A stretch of 25,820 bases of DNA from an uncultured Bacilli bacterium (GCA_947600015.1 CANQFX010000005.1:1-25820), one strand, 5' to 3'; positions 16,692 through 24,723 are shown, numbered from the stretch's first letter. Program-made: numbers and translations. The notes: a model not told the origin generated them from the sequence alone.

Positions 16692-17729
16692 ATGAGCGTA
16701 TTTGAAAAACTTAAAAATGCGTTATTTGAAGAGGAGTATGTTGAAGTAGAGGAAAAACCGAAGAAACCGGTAAAGAAAGAGAAAATTAAGACAGTTCGAA
16801 AAGAAAAGAAAAAAGAAGAAAGGCCAATTGCGAAAAAAGTGGTTTTATCTCCTAAGAAGGAGGAAGCATTTGATGATCTTCATGAAGAAGAATTATTAGA
16901 AGAAGATTTTGAAATTGAACCTTCTAGAAAACAAAGTGAGGAAGAAGAAAAGCATGACTTTAAATTTATGGAGGATGAAGATTTCAAAGTTGATGAAATG
17001 GAAGAGGTTAAAGAAGAACCTCGAATTGTAAAAGTCTTTGAAAATGATGAAATGAGTTCTATTCGGCAGAAAGATACTGCTTATCAAGGTAGACGTCATG
17101 AGAGTCCTTATGGGATAGAAGAGAAAGAACAAGTTTCTATGCCGGATTATGGAGGAGCTTATGAAAAAAAGGAAGAACGAACATATTTTAAACCTTCTCC
17201 TATTATTTCTCCAATCTATGGTATTTTAGATAAGAATTATAAAAAAGAAGATGTTGTATCAAAAAGGGAGGTGCATCGTTCTAGTTATACTAGAGAAAAT
17301 GTTAGTGTTGATGATGTTAGAAAGAAAGCTTATGGTAGTTTAAGTGATGACATTGCTCGAGAAATTGAAGAAGATGGAAAAGAAGAGGTTACTTCTTTCG
17401 AGGTGCAAGAAGATAATTTATTAGTAGATTTGAGTAAAGATCAAGAGAAGCCTCAAGTAAAGGAAGTTACGATGGGAGATGCGCTAGAATATTTTCAAGA
17501 CTTGGGCTTAGAATATAACGTTGATTATGTAGATGCAACAAAAGAAAAACCAAAAACCAGACGGGAAAAAGAGCATTATGAAGAAGAAAAAGAAGTGATT
17601 GAGGAAAAAGAAGTAAAAAAGTCTGAACCAGAAGCAAAAGAAACTTCAGATCCTGCTGCTGATTTTGATGATGATTCTTCTGATAATTTATTTGATTTGA
17701 TTGATTCTATGTATCAAGAAAACGATTAA
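16692..17729 (+). CDS. Acidic, disordered protein with SepF-like N-terminal helix
   Basis: 345 residues, dominated by Glu, Lys and Asp and predicted disordered. The N-terminus MSVFEKLKNALFEEEYVEVEE resembles the amphipathic membrane-targeting helix and acidic linker of the divisome protein SepF, but the SepF beta-domain is absent. Islands of ordered-looking sequence stand out: FKPSPIISPIYGILDKNYKK at 166-185, VTMGDALEYFQDLGLEYNVDYVD around 260-285, and a C-terminal NLFDLIDSMYQEND at 332-345. These look like short interaction motifs on a flexible chain. GAGGTGAGG ribosome-binding site; 12 bases after the lipoprotein and 19 before the DUF948-like gene. Family unknown; a membrane-associated scaffold role is inference. 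Confidence 0.85.
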   Translation: MSVFEKLKNALFEEEYVEVEEKPKKPVKKEKIKTVRKEKKKEERPIAKKVVLSPKKEEAFDDLHEEELLEEDFEIEPSRKQSEEEEKHDFKFMEDEDFKVDEMEEVKEEPRIVKVFENDEMSSIRQKDTAYQGRRHESPYGIEEKEQVSMPDYGGAYEKKEERTYFKPSPIISPIYGILDKNYKKEDVVSKREVHRSSYTRENVSVDDVRKKAYGSLSDDIAREIEEDGKEEVTSFEVQEDNLLVDLSKDQEKPQVKEVTMGDALEYFQDLGLEYNVDYVDATKEKPKTRREKEHYEEEKEVIEEKEVKKSEPEAKETSDPAADFDDDSSDNLFDLIDSMYQEND

Positions 17730-17748
17730 TTAAGAAAGGAAAATGAAA

Positions 17749-18045
17749 ATGGATTATTTAAATATATTATTACCTGTATTATTATATATATTTGGTATCA
17801 TATTATTAATTGTATTAATTATTTTAGGAATCCGTTTAATTCAACTGGTTGAGAAAATCGATCATGTTGTGGATGATGTGACGGACAAGGTACATTCTTT
17901 GAATGGATTGTTTGCAGTTGTTGATAAAACATCAGATTTTCTTTCTAGAATTGGAGATTCTGTTGTTGGCGCGGTTGCAACGGTAAGTTCTAAAATATTT
18001 AAGCGAAGTAAATCAAAAAAGAAAGAGGAGGATATTTATGAGTAA
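17749..18045 (+). CDS. DUF948/YtxG-like membrane protein
   Basis: 98 residues: one long N-terminal membrane helix (LLPVLLYIFGIILLIVLIILGI), then an amphipathic region with VEKIDHVVDDVTDKVHSL and VVDKTSDFLSRIGDSVVG, and a basic tail. This matches DUF948 (Bacillus YtxG), which is encoded next to YtxH there as here. I prefer the ATG at 17749, eight bases after AAGGA, to the ATG at 17743, which is only two bases from it. Overlaps ytxH by eight bases. In Bacillus the ytxGH genes belong to the general stress regulon; no sigma-B-type promoter is evident here. Confidence 0.8.
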   Translation: MDYLNILLPVLLYIFGIILLIVLIILGIRLIQLVEKIDHVVDDVTDKVHSLNGLFAVVDKTSDFLSRIGDSVVGAVATVSSKIFKRSKSKKKEEDIYE

Positions 18046-18454
18046 AGAAAAAAAATCAGGTATGGGTAAGTTTGCCCTTGGTGCAATGGTTGGAGCTGGT
18101 CTTGGAGTATTGTTTGCTCCTAAAAAGGGAAGTGAAACAAGAGCAGAATTAAAAGTAAAATTAGAGGAATTGATGCATCAAATTAAGAATATTGATTTAG
18201 AAGAAGTAAAAGAAGAATTTGATCACAAAGTAGAAGAAATTAAGACTGAACTTTCTGATTTAGACAAAGAAAAAGTTCTTAATATTGCTAAAGAAAAAGC
18301 AGAACAGTTAAAAGAAAAAGCACAGGAACTTGTTGATTTAGCAATTGATAAAGGAACTCCAGTTTTAAGAGATGCAGCAGAAGAAGTAAGACTTAAGACA
18401 ATTGAAGTGACAAAAGACGTATTAAAGAAATTAGAAAAAAAGGGAGAAAAATAA
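18038..18454 (+). CDS. ytxH: YtxH-family protein
   Basis: 138 residues. N-terminal glycine-rich hydrophobic segment KFALGAMVGAGLGVLFAPKKGSETR is the hallmark of YtxH (PF12732). The rest is a long charged helix (KVEEIKTELSDLDKEKVLNIAKEKAEQLKEKAQELVDLA) of the apolipoprotein/LEA-like type. GAGGAGG ribosome-binding site inside the preceding gene. Last gene before a terminator. Molecular function unknown; stress-linked in Bacillus. Confidence 0.9.
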   Translation: MSKEKKSGMGKFALGAMVGAGLGVLFAPKKGSETRAELKVKLEELMHQIKNIDLEEVKEEFDHKVEEIKTELSDLDKEKVLNIAKEKAEQLKEKAQELVDLAIDKGTPVLRDAAEEVRLKTIEVTKDVLKKLEKKGEK

Positions 18455-18470
18455 AATTTCTCTTTTTTTT
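18442..18470 (+). terminator. Terminator after ytxH
   Basis: GAGAAA (18444-18449) pairs with TTTCTC (18457-18462), extendable by G-T pairs at the base, followed by eight T. The stop codon is in the loop. Confidence 0.75.
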
Positions 18471-18511
18471 GAAGTTGTTTTAGAGAAAGAATGTAAGGTA
18501 CCAAAAGACAG

Positions 18512-18540
18512 TTGTTTTCTCTTTTAAAATTATGTATAAT
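18512..18540 (+). promoter_or_regulatory. Candidate promoter of the tyrS operon
   Basis: TTGTTT (18512-18517), 17-nt spacer, perfect TATAAT (18535-18540). It leaves a leader of about 115 bases before tyrS. The leader shows no T-box signature (no GGTGGNACC sequence). Confidence 0.5.
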
Positions 18541-18604
18541 AAGGGTGTATTTTATTTCTATCATAGGTCATAAAGAAGTAAATTATAATAGATAAATCAC
18601 GTAT

Positions 18605-18624
18605 AATCGTTATTTCAAACGATT
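18605..18624 (+). other. Perfect inverted repeat in the tyrS leader
   Basis: AATCGTT (18605-18611) and AACGATT (18618-18624) flank a 6-base loop, 37 bases before the ATG. It could be an RNA hairpin or an operator. Only a short T stretch follows, so it is a poor terminator. Confidence 0.4.
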
Positions 18625-18661
18625 TTGGTTATTAAGATACTAAGAAAGGATAAGGTGTAGT

Positions 18662-19894
18662 ATGACATTTTTTGAAGAGTTACAATGGAGAGGTTTAGTG
18701 AAGGATGTTGCTGGAGAAGATATTGCAGATAAACTAAATAATGAAAAAATTACATTTTATTGGGGAACAGATCCTACGGCAGATAGCTTGCATTTAGGAC
18801 ATTATTCTTCTTTGGTGACCGCAAAGCGGCTTGCACTGTATGGGCATCATCCTATTCTTTTATGTGGTGGTGCTACTGGATTAATTGGAGATCCTAGACC
18901 AACTGCAGAAAGAGAAATTATTTCTAAGGAACAGTTAAATAAAAATCTTATGGGAATTAAAAGCCAAGTAGAGAAGATCTTTCATGGTCAGGCTGAGGTT
19001 GTTAATAATTATGATTGGTTCCAAGGGTATGAATTTACTGATGTTTTACGTGATGTAGGAAAATATATTAACGTAAATTATATGTTGGATAAAGATATTA
19101 TTAAAAGAAGATTAGAAACAGGAATTACTTTTGCTGAATTTGCTTATACATTAATTCAAGGGTATGATTTTTTATGGCTATATCAAAATAAAAATTGTAT
19201 TATGCAGGTAGAAGGTTCCGATCAATGGGGAAATATTACTACAGGATTAGATTTGATAAAGAAGAAATTAGGAAAAGATGCTTATGCTTTTACTATGCCT
19301 CTTGTATTAGATAAATATGGTAATAAATTTGGTAAGAGTGAAGGAAATGCCTTGTGGTTAGATGCAAATAAGACTTCTAGTTATGAACTTTATCAATATT
19401 TAGTAAATGTAGATGACGAAATGGTAATTGATTATTTAAAAATATTTACTTTTTTATCTGTGGAAGAAATTTTAGAATTAGAAAAGAAAAATAAAGAAAA
19501 TCCTCATTTAAGAGAAGCACATAAAAAATTAGCGGAAGAAATTATTACAGATTTACATGGAAAAGATGCTTATTTAGAAGCTTTACGAATTAGCGAGTCA
19601 TTATTTCGAGGAGATATTCAGAATTTTACAGAAAAAGAAATCAAAGATGCATTTCAGGGGATTGATCCTTTCCATATATCAGAAGATATGAATTTAGTAG
19701 ATTTGTTAGTTCATGGTAACGTTTGTTCAAGTAAAAGAGAAGCGCGAGAATTTATTCAGAATGGATCGATTACTGTTAATGGAGAAAAGATTCAAAATCT
19801 GGAGCATCTTATTACTAAAAGTGGATTGTTATCACAGAAATACGTAGTTATTAGACGAGGAAAAAAGAAATATTTTATTGGAATTTATGAATAA
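18662..19894 (+). CDS. tyrS: Tyrosyl-tRNA synthetase
   Basis: 410 residues, the usual length. Class I synthetase for tRNA-Tyr. HIGH-type motif HLGH at 44-47 within GTDPTADSLHLGH; GATGLIGDPR follows; QVEGSDQWGNITTG is the tyrosine-binding segment; KMSKS is represented by KFGKS at 222-226, as in bacterial TyrRS. A C-terminal S4-type RNA-binding domain covers about 345-410 (DLLVHGNVCSSKREAREFIQNG). AAGGTG ribosome-binding site. First gene of a three-gene run with a GNAT-like gene and a histidine phosphatase. Confidence 0.97.
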   Translation: MTFFEELQWRGLVKDVAGEDIADKLNNEKITFYWGTDPTADSLHLGHYSSLVTAKRLALYGHHPILLCGGATGLIGDPRPTAEREIISKEQLNKNLMGIKSQVEKIFHGQAEVVNNYDWFQGYEFTDVLRDVGKYINVNYMLDKDIIKRRLETGITFAEFAYTLIQGYDFLWLYQNKNCIMQVEGSDQWGNITTGLDLIKKKLGKDAYAFTMPLVLDKYGNKFGKSEGNALWLDANKTSSYELYQYLVNVDDEMVIDYLKIFTFLSVEEILELEKKNKENPHLREAHKKLAEEIITDLHGKDAYLEALRISESLFRGDIQNFTEKEIKDAFQGIDPFHISEDMNLVDLLVHGNVCSSKREAREFIQNGSITVNGEKIQNLEHLITKSGLLSQKYVVIRRGKKKYFIGIYE

Positions 19895-19906
19895 AGAGGG
19901 AAGTAT

Positions 19907-20443
19907 ATGGCACGATACGAGTGGATTACGCTAGATCTTCTAGATCCTAATAATAAGGAAGAGTTTCACGAATTAAATTCTTTATTTTTTGAGGAAGAGG
20001 ATTTTCTTCCTTTTATTGATTATAATATGAATAGTCCTTTTGTTTTTTTAATTCATCAACATATCGAAATTAAAGAGCATTACTATAAGAAAACTAGAAA
20101 AGCAATAGGATTTGTATTTCTGCACTCTTTTACGAATCCTATCTTGGATTCTTCTTTGGAATTATTTATTGGGATTAATAAAAGTAATCGGCATCGGGGT
20201 TTTATGAATTGGGCATTAGAAATTTTAAACTATAAGATGCTAGGTTTTACAACAGAGGAAAATTTAGAAAAAAAAGAATATGAACTGGGACTAAAAGATT
20301 ATCAAATATTTTGTAGTCTTGCTTCTAATAGTTATTTGAATGCTTCTTTTTTGCGTAATGGAAAACTAATTAATGTTAGTAATGACCAAAAACGATATCA
20401 GTTAGAACTACCAGAAGAAAAGAAGAAGGAATTGAAAAGGTAG
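19907..20443 (+). CDS. GNAT-like acetyltransferase, divergent
   Basis: 178 residues. A GNAT fold is suggested by KAIGFVFLHSF (strand), LELFIGINKSNRHRGFMNWALEIL (strand plus pyrophosphate loop and helix; RHRGFMN stands where R/QxxGxG/A usually is) and SLASNSYLNASFLRNGKLI (the late Asn-rich helix and strand). The acetyl-CoA loop is degenerate, so activity is doubtful. GAGGGAAG ribosome-binding site; 12 bases after tyrS, 10 before the phosphatase, so co-transcribed. Substrate unknown. Confidence 0.65.
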   Translation: MARYEWITLDLLDPNNKEEFHELNSLFFEEEDFLPFIDYNMNSPFVFLIHQHIEIKEHYYKKTRKAIGFVFLHSFTNPILDSSLELFIGINKSNRHRGFMNWALEILNYKMLGFTTEENLEKKEYELGLKDYQIFCSLASNSYLNASFLRNGKLINVSNDQKRYQLELPEEKKKELKR

Positions 20444-20453
20444 GTGTTGTGAT

Positions 20454-21002
20454 ATAAAAATTACATTAGTGCGCCATGGTGAAACAGAATATAATGCCAA
20501 AAACTTATGCCAAGGTGTGATGAATGATGGATTAAATGATCATGGAAGAAGACAATGTCAAAGGCTAAAACAAAAAATTTTATCTAATCATTATGATATT
20601 TGTTATTCTTCTCCTCTTGTTCGTGCTATGGAAACGGCACTCATTTTGGTGGGAGATCGTGTAGAAATCGTTCCTGATCATCGGTTGATTGAGCGAGATA
20701 TGGGAGAATTAGAAGGTCAGCCTAGAAGTGAATATCATTCTCCACAATTTTGGGATTATGAAAGAGATTGTCATGATTTTGATGTAGAAAGTATACAATC
20801 ACTTTTTCAGCGAAGTGCTGAATTTTTAGAGGAAATTAAAAAACGCCCACAAACAGATCATATTTTGATTGTTAGTCATGGCGGCGTAATTCGTGCTTTG
20901 CATCATCTTCTTCATCATCATTCTTTGCATGGGAATTTAGGGAATCTGGATGTTCCCAATTGCTATATAGAAGAAATTGAAGTAAAGGAAAAAGAAACCT
21001 AG
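20454..21002 (+). CDS. Histidine phosphatase (phosphoglycerate-mutase-like), apparent ATA start
   Basis: 182 residues if counted from ATA at 20454. Catalytic RHGE is at 7-10, with SSPLVRAMETA, the acid-containing ERDMGELEG and the second histidine in VSHGG (H142). Family members begin MKI.LVRHGET; here the reading frame supplies KITLVRHGETEYN exactly, with ATA at the methionine position and TAGGTG seven bases upstream. The only in-frame conventional start is GTG at 20469, which would begin at the V before RHG and remove the first core strand. Nearby TTG (20447) and GTG (20449) run into stops at once. Either initiation is at AUA, or a 2-bp AT indel has displaced a GTG start. Substrate not determinable. 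Confidence 0.85.
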   Translation: MKITLVRHGETEYNAKNLCQGVMNDGLNDHGRRQCQRLKQKILSNHYDICYSSPLVRAMETALILVGDRVEIVPDHRLIERDMGELEGQPRSEYHSPQFWDYERDCHDFDVESIQSLFQRSAEFLEEIKKRPQTDHILIVSHGGVIRALHHLLHHHSLHGNLGNLDVPNCYIEEIEVKEKET

Positions 21003-21024
21003 TTTCTATTGGGAAACTAGGTTT
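20995..21024. terminator. Bidirectional terminator between phosphatase and rpsD
   Basis: AAACCTAGTTT (20995-21005) and AAACTAGGTTT (21014-21024) form a perfect 11-bp stem with an 8-base loop. T-rich tails lie on both strands, better on the rpsD side. Confidence 0.88.
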
Positions 21025-21625
21025 ATTTATTATAGAATTCAACAATTAATGCTTCATCAATATCAGCATTTAATTCATTTCTTTCAGGAAGTCTAACAAA
21101 AGTACCTTCCATTTTTGCATCATCATATGTAATGTAATCTACTCTTTTTGAGATTTTTGCTAAAGACTCAGTGACAATTTTTAAGTTCTTATCATCTTCT
21201 TTTAAAGAAATTACATCACCAACTTTTGCTCTATATGATGGAATATCTACTTTTTTACCATTGACAGTTATGTGTCCATGATTAACAAGTTGTCTTGCTC
21301 CTCTACGTGTAGTAGAAAAACCAATACGATATACTAAGTTATCTAAACGAGATTCTAGTAATCTTAAGAAATTGGTACCATGTACACCTTTCATTTTTGC
21401 AGCTTCATCAAATGTTTTTCTGAATTGTCTTTCATTTACTCCATACATAAAACGTACTTTCTGTTTTTCTTTTAGTTGTACTCCGTAGTTAGATAATTTT
21501 CCTCTACGATCGTTTCCATGTTGACCAGGACCATAAGGACGACGACTTAACTCTTTTCCAGTTTCACTAATAGAAAAACCAACGTGACGAGCTTGTTTAT
21601 AACTTGATTTTGTGTATCTTGACAT
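21023..21625 (-). CDS. rpsD: Ribosomal protein S4
   Basis: 200 residues from the ATG at 21625, which has AAAGGAG seven bases upstream; the longer frame to 21661 is upstream read-through. Primary 16S rRNA binder of the small subunit. Landmarks: MSRYTKSSYKQARHVGFSI, RRPYGPGQHG, KEKQKVRFMYGVNERQF, and the S4 RNA-binding domain RLLESRLDNLVYRIGF...RGARQLVNHGHITVNGKKVDIPSY, ending ADIDEALIVEFYNK. This is the zinc-free form. Convergent with the tyrS run and divergent from ezrA, an arrangement close to that in Bacillus. Confidence 0.97.
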   Translation of the reverse strand: MSRYTKSSYKQARHVGFSISETGKELSRRPYGPGQHGNDRRGKLSNYGVQLKEKQKVRFMYGVNERQFRKTFDEAAKMKGVHGTNFLRLLESRLDNLVYRIGFSTTRRGARQLVNHGHITVNGKKVDIPSYRAKVGDVISLKEDDKNLKIVTESLAKISKRVDYITYDDAKMEGTFVRLPERNELNADIDEALIVEFYNK

Positions 21626-21738
21626 CGTTATTCTCCTTTCTTTCAATTTTACAATTTCCATGAAAATGATTTTGTCATATCTTAGGGAGTTTTTCTTATG
21701 TTTTCACATAAACAGCATAGTTACTAAACTAATATGAA
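21626..21738 (-). promoter_or_regulatory. rpsD 5' leader with GAAA-capped hairpin
   Basis: Leader of about 113 bases. On the minus strand TTATGT-GAAA-ACATAA (21711 down to 21696) is a perfect 6-bp hairpin with a GNRA loop. S4 represses its own mRNA through a leader structure in many bacteria, so this is a candidate autoregulatory site; I could not match it to the known S4 leader by eye. Confidence 0.4.
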
Positions 21739-21744
21739 AAACAC

Positions 21745-21773
21745 ATTAAAATATTCAAAATCTGCTGTTTCAA
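21745..21773 (-). promoter_or_regulatory. Candidate rpsD promoter
   Basis: On the minus strand TTGAAA (21773-21768), 17-nt spacer, TTTAAT (21750-21745): each box is one base off consensus. The remaining sequence up to ezrA (21774-21934) holds no gene I can support. Confidence 0.6.
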
Positions 21774-21934
21774 GTAAATTTGCATTTTCAATTATAGGAT
21801 ATTTTTCTTTTACTGTCAAGTATTTTAGGTTGATTTCTGGTTTTTGGTTTCCTATCTTTTTTGATAATTTAAGAAAAATAGTAGAAAAATGTCTAATGAT
21901 TGTGATAGAATTATTTTAAGATAGAGGTGAGGAT

Positions 21935-23647
21935 ATGCAAGGACAGATTTTGATTATTGGTTCTGTTGTAGTGGTTACAATATTAATTGTAATTATTATT
22001 CTTCATTTTGTTCGAAAAATGCGCTTAAAATCATATCAAGATAAAGTAGAAGATTTAGAAGTAATGCGTAATTTGGTTGCTAGTGCACCTATTCCTATTG
22101 AACTTTCTAAAGTAGAACCTATTATAAAAAATGATAAAATGGAAGAAAAATATAATCAGTGGCAAGAACGATTGATAGAAATAAAAGAGAATAAACTTAC
22201 CTTTATTGATGATATGTTAATTGATTTAGATTCTTATGTAGAAAAAAGAGATTATAAATCTTGCCGTTATCATTTAGCAAAAACAGAATTAGAAATTTAT
22301 AAAGCAAAAGAAGCAGCAGATCATTTATTAGATGAAATTAAGGATATTACGTTAAGTGAAGAGAAATATCGTTCTATTGTAATTAAGTTAAAAACAAAAT
22401 ATCGTTCTTTGAATCGTGAATTTCAAGATCATAAACCCCTTTATGATGAAATGCAAGAAGCAATCGAACTACAGTTAGAAAATATTGAAAAAAGATTTTT
22501 AGATTTTGAAAAAGTAATGGAGAAAAATGAATATAACGAAGTGGTCCATATTGTAAAAGCACTTGATGCAATGATTGATCATATGAGTATTATTGTCAAA
22601 GAAGTTCCTGATTTATTACTTATGTCAAAACAAATTATTCCAAATCGTATGAAAGAAGTAGAGAGTACATATCAAGAAATGACAAAAGAAAATTATCCTC
22701 TGGCATATTTAAACATTGAGTACAATTTAGAAGAATCTCGCAAAAATATTGGTGGTATTTTAGATAAAATTCGTGTTTTAAATTTAGAAGGATGCATGTT
22801 TGATTTAAAAACAATGTTGGAATATTATGATTCTTTGTTTATTGATTTCGAAAAGGAGCGGCTTTCGAGAAAAGCCTATGAAGAAATAGAAAAAGATTTT
22901 TCTAAGAAAATAGAAAAGACCAATCAACTTGTAAAAGATGTTTATAATCAGTTAGATGATATCAAAAAAATGTATGATTTAAATGATCAAGATATTGAAA
23001 TTATTCATGAAGTGAATAAGATTTTAGTTGTAATTAATGATGATTATAAAAAGATGCTTGGAAAAGTAAAACGAAAATCTTCTCCTTATTCTATGTTGCA
23101 TCAAGAAATTGAGGCGTTAACTCTTCGTTTAAAAGAAATGGAAGATGATTTTGATAAAGCGCTTCATTCTTTAGGAAATATGTATGATGATGAAGTACGT
23201 GCGAGAGAGCAATTGGATGAGATTCAAGACTTTTTAAAGCAATGTAAAAATAAAATGCGTAGTTATAAATTGCCTGTCATTACAGATAATTATTTTGTGC
23301 AATTATCGGAAGCAAACGAAGCGATTGTAGAAGTGATTAAAGAGTTATCTAAAAAACCTATTGTAATTAAAACATTAAATACAAGAGTAGATACTGCTAG
23401 AGATTTGGTATTGAAGTTATATCATACAACCAATGAAATGATTAAAACAGCTCAATTGGCAGAAATGGCTATTGTTTATGGGAATCGATATCGTAGTGCT
23501 TATGATGATGTAGATTTAGGTCTTCATGATGCGGAAGTGCAGTTTATGAAGGGAAATTATAAGAAAGCTTTAGATATTTCTATTAAGGCAAGTTCTGTTG
23601 TAGATCCTGAAATTTATAAAAAACTTTTAAGTGTTTATGATCAATAA
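21935..23647 (+). CDS. ezrA: Septation ring regulator EzrA
   Basis: 570 residues, close to the Bacillus length (about 562). N-terminal membrane helix (4-24), then a positive stop-transfer (VRKMRLKSYQDK), then a long series of spectrin-like alpha-helical repeats facing the cytoplasm. The C-terminus AEMAIVYGNRYRSAYDDVD...FMKGNYKKALDIS corresponds to the conserved QNR-type patch and final helices of EzrA. The protein binds FtsZ and restrains ring formation to mid-cell. GAGGTGAGG ribosome-binding site. It neighbours rpsD and tyrS as in Bacillus. The terminator lies about 50 bases after the stop. Confidence 0.95.
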   Translation: MQGQILIIGSVVVVTILIVIIILHFVRKMRLKSYQDKVEDLEVMRNLVASAPIPIELSKVEPIIKNDKMEEKYNQWQERLIEIKENKLTFIDDMLIDLDSYVEKRDYKSCRYHLAKTELEIYKAKEAADHLLDEIKDITLSEEKYRSIVIKLKTKYRSLNREFQDHKPLYDEMQEAIELQLENIEKRFLDFEKVMEKNEYNEVVHIVKALDAMIDHMSIIVKEVPDLLLMSKQIIPNRMKEVESTYQEMTKENYPLAYLNIEYNLEESRKNIGGILDKIRVLNLEGCMFDLKTMLEYYDSLFIDFEKERLSRKAYEEIEKDFSKKIEKTNQLVKDVYNQLDDIKKMYDLNDQDIEIIHEVNKILVVINDDYKKMLGKVKRKSSPYSMLHQEIEALTLRLKEMEDDFDKALHSLGNMYDDEVRAREQLDEIQDFLKQCKNKMRSYKLPVITDNYFVQLSEANEAIVEVIKELSKKPIVIKTLNTRVDTARDLVLKLYHTTNEMIKTAQLAEMAIVYGNRYRSAYDDVDLGLHDAEVQFMKGNYKKALDISIKASSVVDPEIYKKLLSVYDQ

Positions 23648-23695
23648 AAATTAGTGCTAATTAGATATTTGTAAAATTTCTTATTTTTTACATAT

Positions 23696-23718
23696 GGGAG
23701 AAGAACTCTCTCTTTTTT
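23696..23718 (+). terminator. Terminator of ezrA
   Basis: GGGAGA (23696-23701) pairs with TCTCTC (23707-23712), one G-T pair, followed by six T. The TCTCTCTTTTTTGTTTGAC arm and tail recur exactly at 24744, upstream of the second DUF285 gene. Confidence 0.7.
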
Positions 23719-23720
23719 GT

Positions 23721-23751
23721 TTGACAAAATCGTAGGGGGGGGGGGTATAAT
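23721..23751 (+). promoter_or_regulatory. Poly-G-spacer promoter of DUF285 gene 1 (P2)
   Basis: Perfect TTGACA (23721-23726) and perfect TATAAT (23746-23751). The spacer is 19 nt and ends in an uninterrupted run of 11 G (23735-23745) touching the -10. Losing two G would give the optimal 17 nt. This is the layout of promoters that vary by slipped-strand mispairing. Confidence 0.9.
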
Positions 23752-23789
23752 CTTGGTAGAAGAAAATAAAAGCGGAGGAGAAAAGAGAA

Positions 23790-24707
23790 ATGAAAAAGGA
23801 AAAGAAGAGTCATTTTAATTTGTGGATTTATGTCGTTATTACAATTTGTATCTTATCTAGTAGTATTGCTTATAGTGCTTTGAATGCAACATTAAAAATT
23901 ACTGGAGATGTCACTATATCAAAAGCAATCGCCCCTCGTGAATTAAGCAAGACTGCAGTAAAAGAAATTCTTAAGAATAACCAAATTACTACGGTATATA
24001 TTAATTCTAGTTCTGCTCCACCTTTTGATACTTGGTATGATTATGATGTATCTGTAGGAGGAGATGAGAGCGTCAAAGCTACTATATATAAATATAATAC
24101 TTCTTCTGATTTGTATATTACTGCCATTAATGAAGATGATAATGTTGATTTTAGTGTTCCAATTATTATGCCGGATTGTGATACTATGTTTAAGGATTGT
24201 ACTTCGTTATTAAAAGTTTCTTTTGGAAGTGCAGTAGATTTTAGTCAGGTAAAATGGATGGATTCGATGTTTTATGGCTGTTCTAATCTTACTACTGTAT
24301 CAGCAGAGGGTAGTCGTTATGAAGCACCTAAATTGAATGATATGTATGAGATGTTTTATGATTGCCCGAAATTGATTGATATTTCTGATTTTATGTGTCA
24401 GTTAGTTACTAGTGCTGTAGATGAGATGGATTATATGTTTTTTAATTGTAATTCAATAGAGACTGTTGATTTGGCAGAAATCAAAGTAGCTGCTAATTTG
24501 ACGGCAAATTTTATGTTTTGTGGTTGTTCTTCCTTGCGACTTGTTTACTTAAGTAAGGCCGATTTTTCCCAATGTACTGCATATACTAATTTTTTTAATG
24601 GGATACCTTCTGGTGTTACTATTCATGTATTAGATGCAGCAAATAAAACTTGGTTCAATAATCGATTATCAGAAGTTGGGAGATCAGGAAATATTATTAT
24701 CGGATAA
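23790..24707 (+). CDS. DUF285/BspA-like surface protein, copy 1
   Basis: 305 residues. Basic start (MKKEKKSHF), then one hydrophobic segment (LWIYVVITICILSSSIAYSA) and an exported domain beginning LNATLKITGDV. The C-terminal two-thirds carries about five DUF285-type leucine-rich repeats with the motif MF..C..L (MFKDCTSLLKVSF, MFYGCSNLTTVS, MFYDCPKLIDIS, MFFNCNSIETVDL, MFCGCSSLRLVYL), known from BspA-like surface proteins of mycoplasmas and oral bacteria. No lipobox or LPXTG, so the N-terminal helix is probably the anchor unless cleaved. The GGAGGAG ribosome-binding site is 11 bases before the ATG. Expression is probably governed by the poly-G promoter. Ligand unknown; adhesion is inference from the family. 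Confidence 0.88.
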   Translation: MKKEKKSHFNLWIYVVITICILSSSIAYSALNATLKITGDVTISKAIAPRELSKTAVKEILKNNQITTVYINSSSAPPFDTWYDYDVSVGGDESVKATIYKYNTSSDLYITAINEDDNVDFSVPIIMPDCDTMFKDCTSLLKVSFGSAVDFSQVKWMDSMFYGCSNLTTVSAEGSRYEAPKLNDMYEMFYDCPKLIDISDFMCQLVTSAVDEMDYMFFNCNSIETVDLAEIKVAANLTANFMFCGCSSLRLVYLSKADFSQCTAYTNFFNGIPSGVTIHVLDAANKTWFNNRLSEVGRSGNIIIG

Positions 24708-24723
24708 ATCCATAAAAAATTTT

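Noticed and set aside
18455..18661. T-box riboswitch before tyrS
   Set aside because: The leader lacks the conserved T-box sequence and a terminator/antiterminator pair.
21626..21661. Twelve-residue N-terminal extension of S4
   Set aside because: S4 universally begins MSRY or MARY; the internal ATG has AAAGGAG at proper spacing, itself located in the putative extension.
21734..21919. 61-codon plus-strand reading frame between rpsD and ezrA
   Set aside because: No ribosome-binding site before its ATG, low-complexity hydrophobic composition, and it overlaps the divergent rpsD promoter.
23735..23745. The G11 run as a sequencing artefact
   Set aside because: Three independent loci show G-rich tracts at the same position between perfect promoter boxes, which errors would not produce, although the exact counts may be misread.
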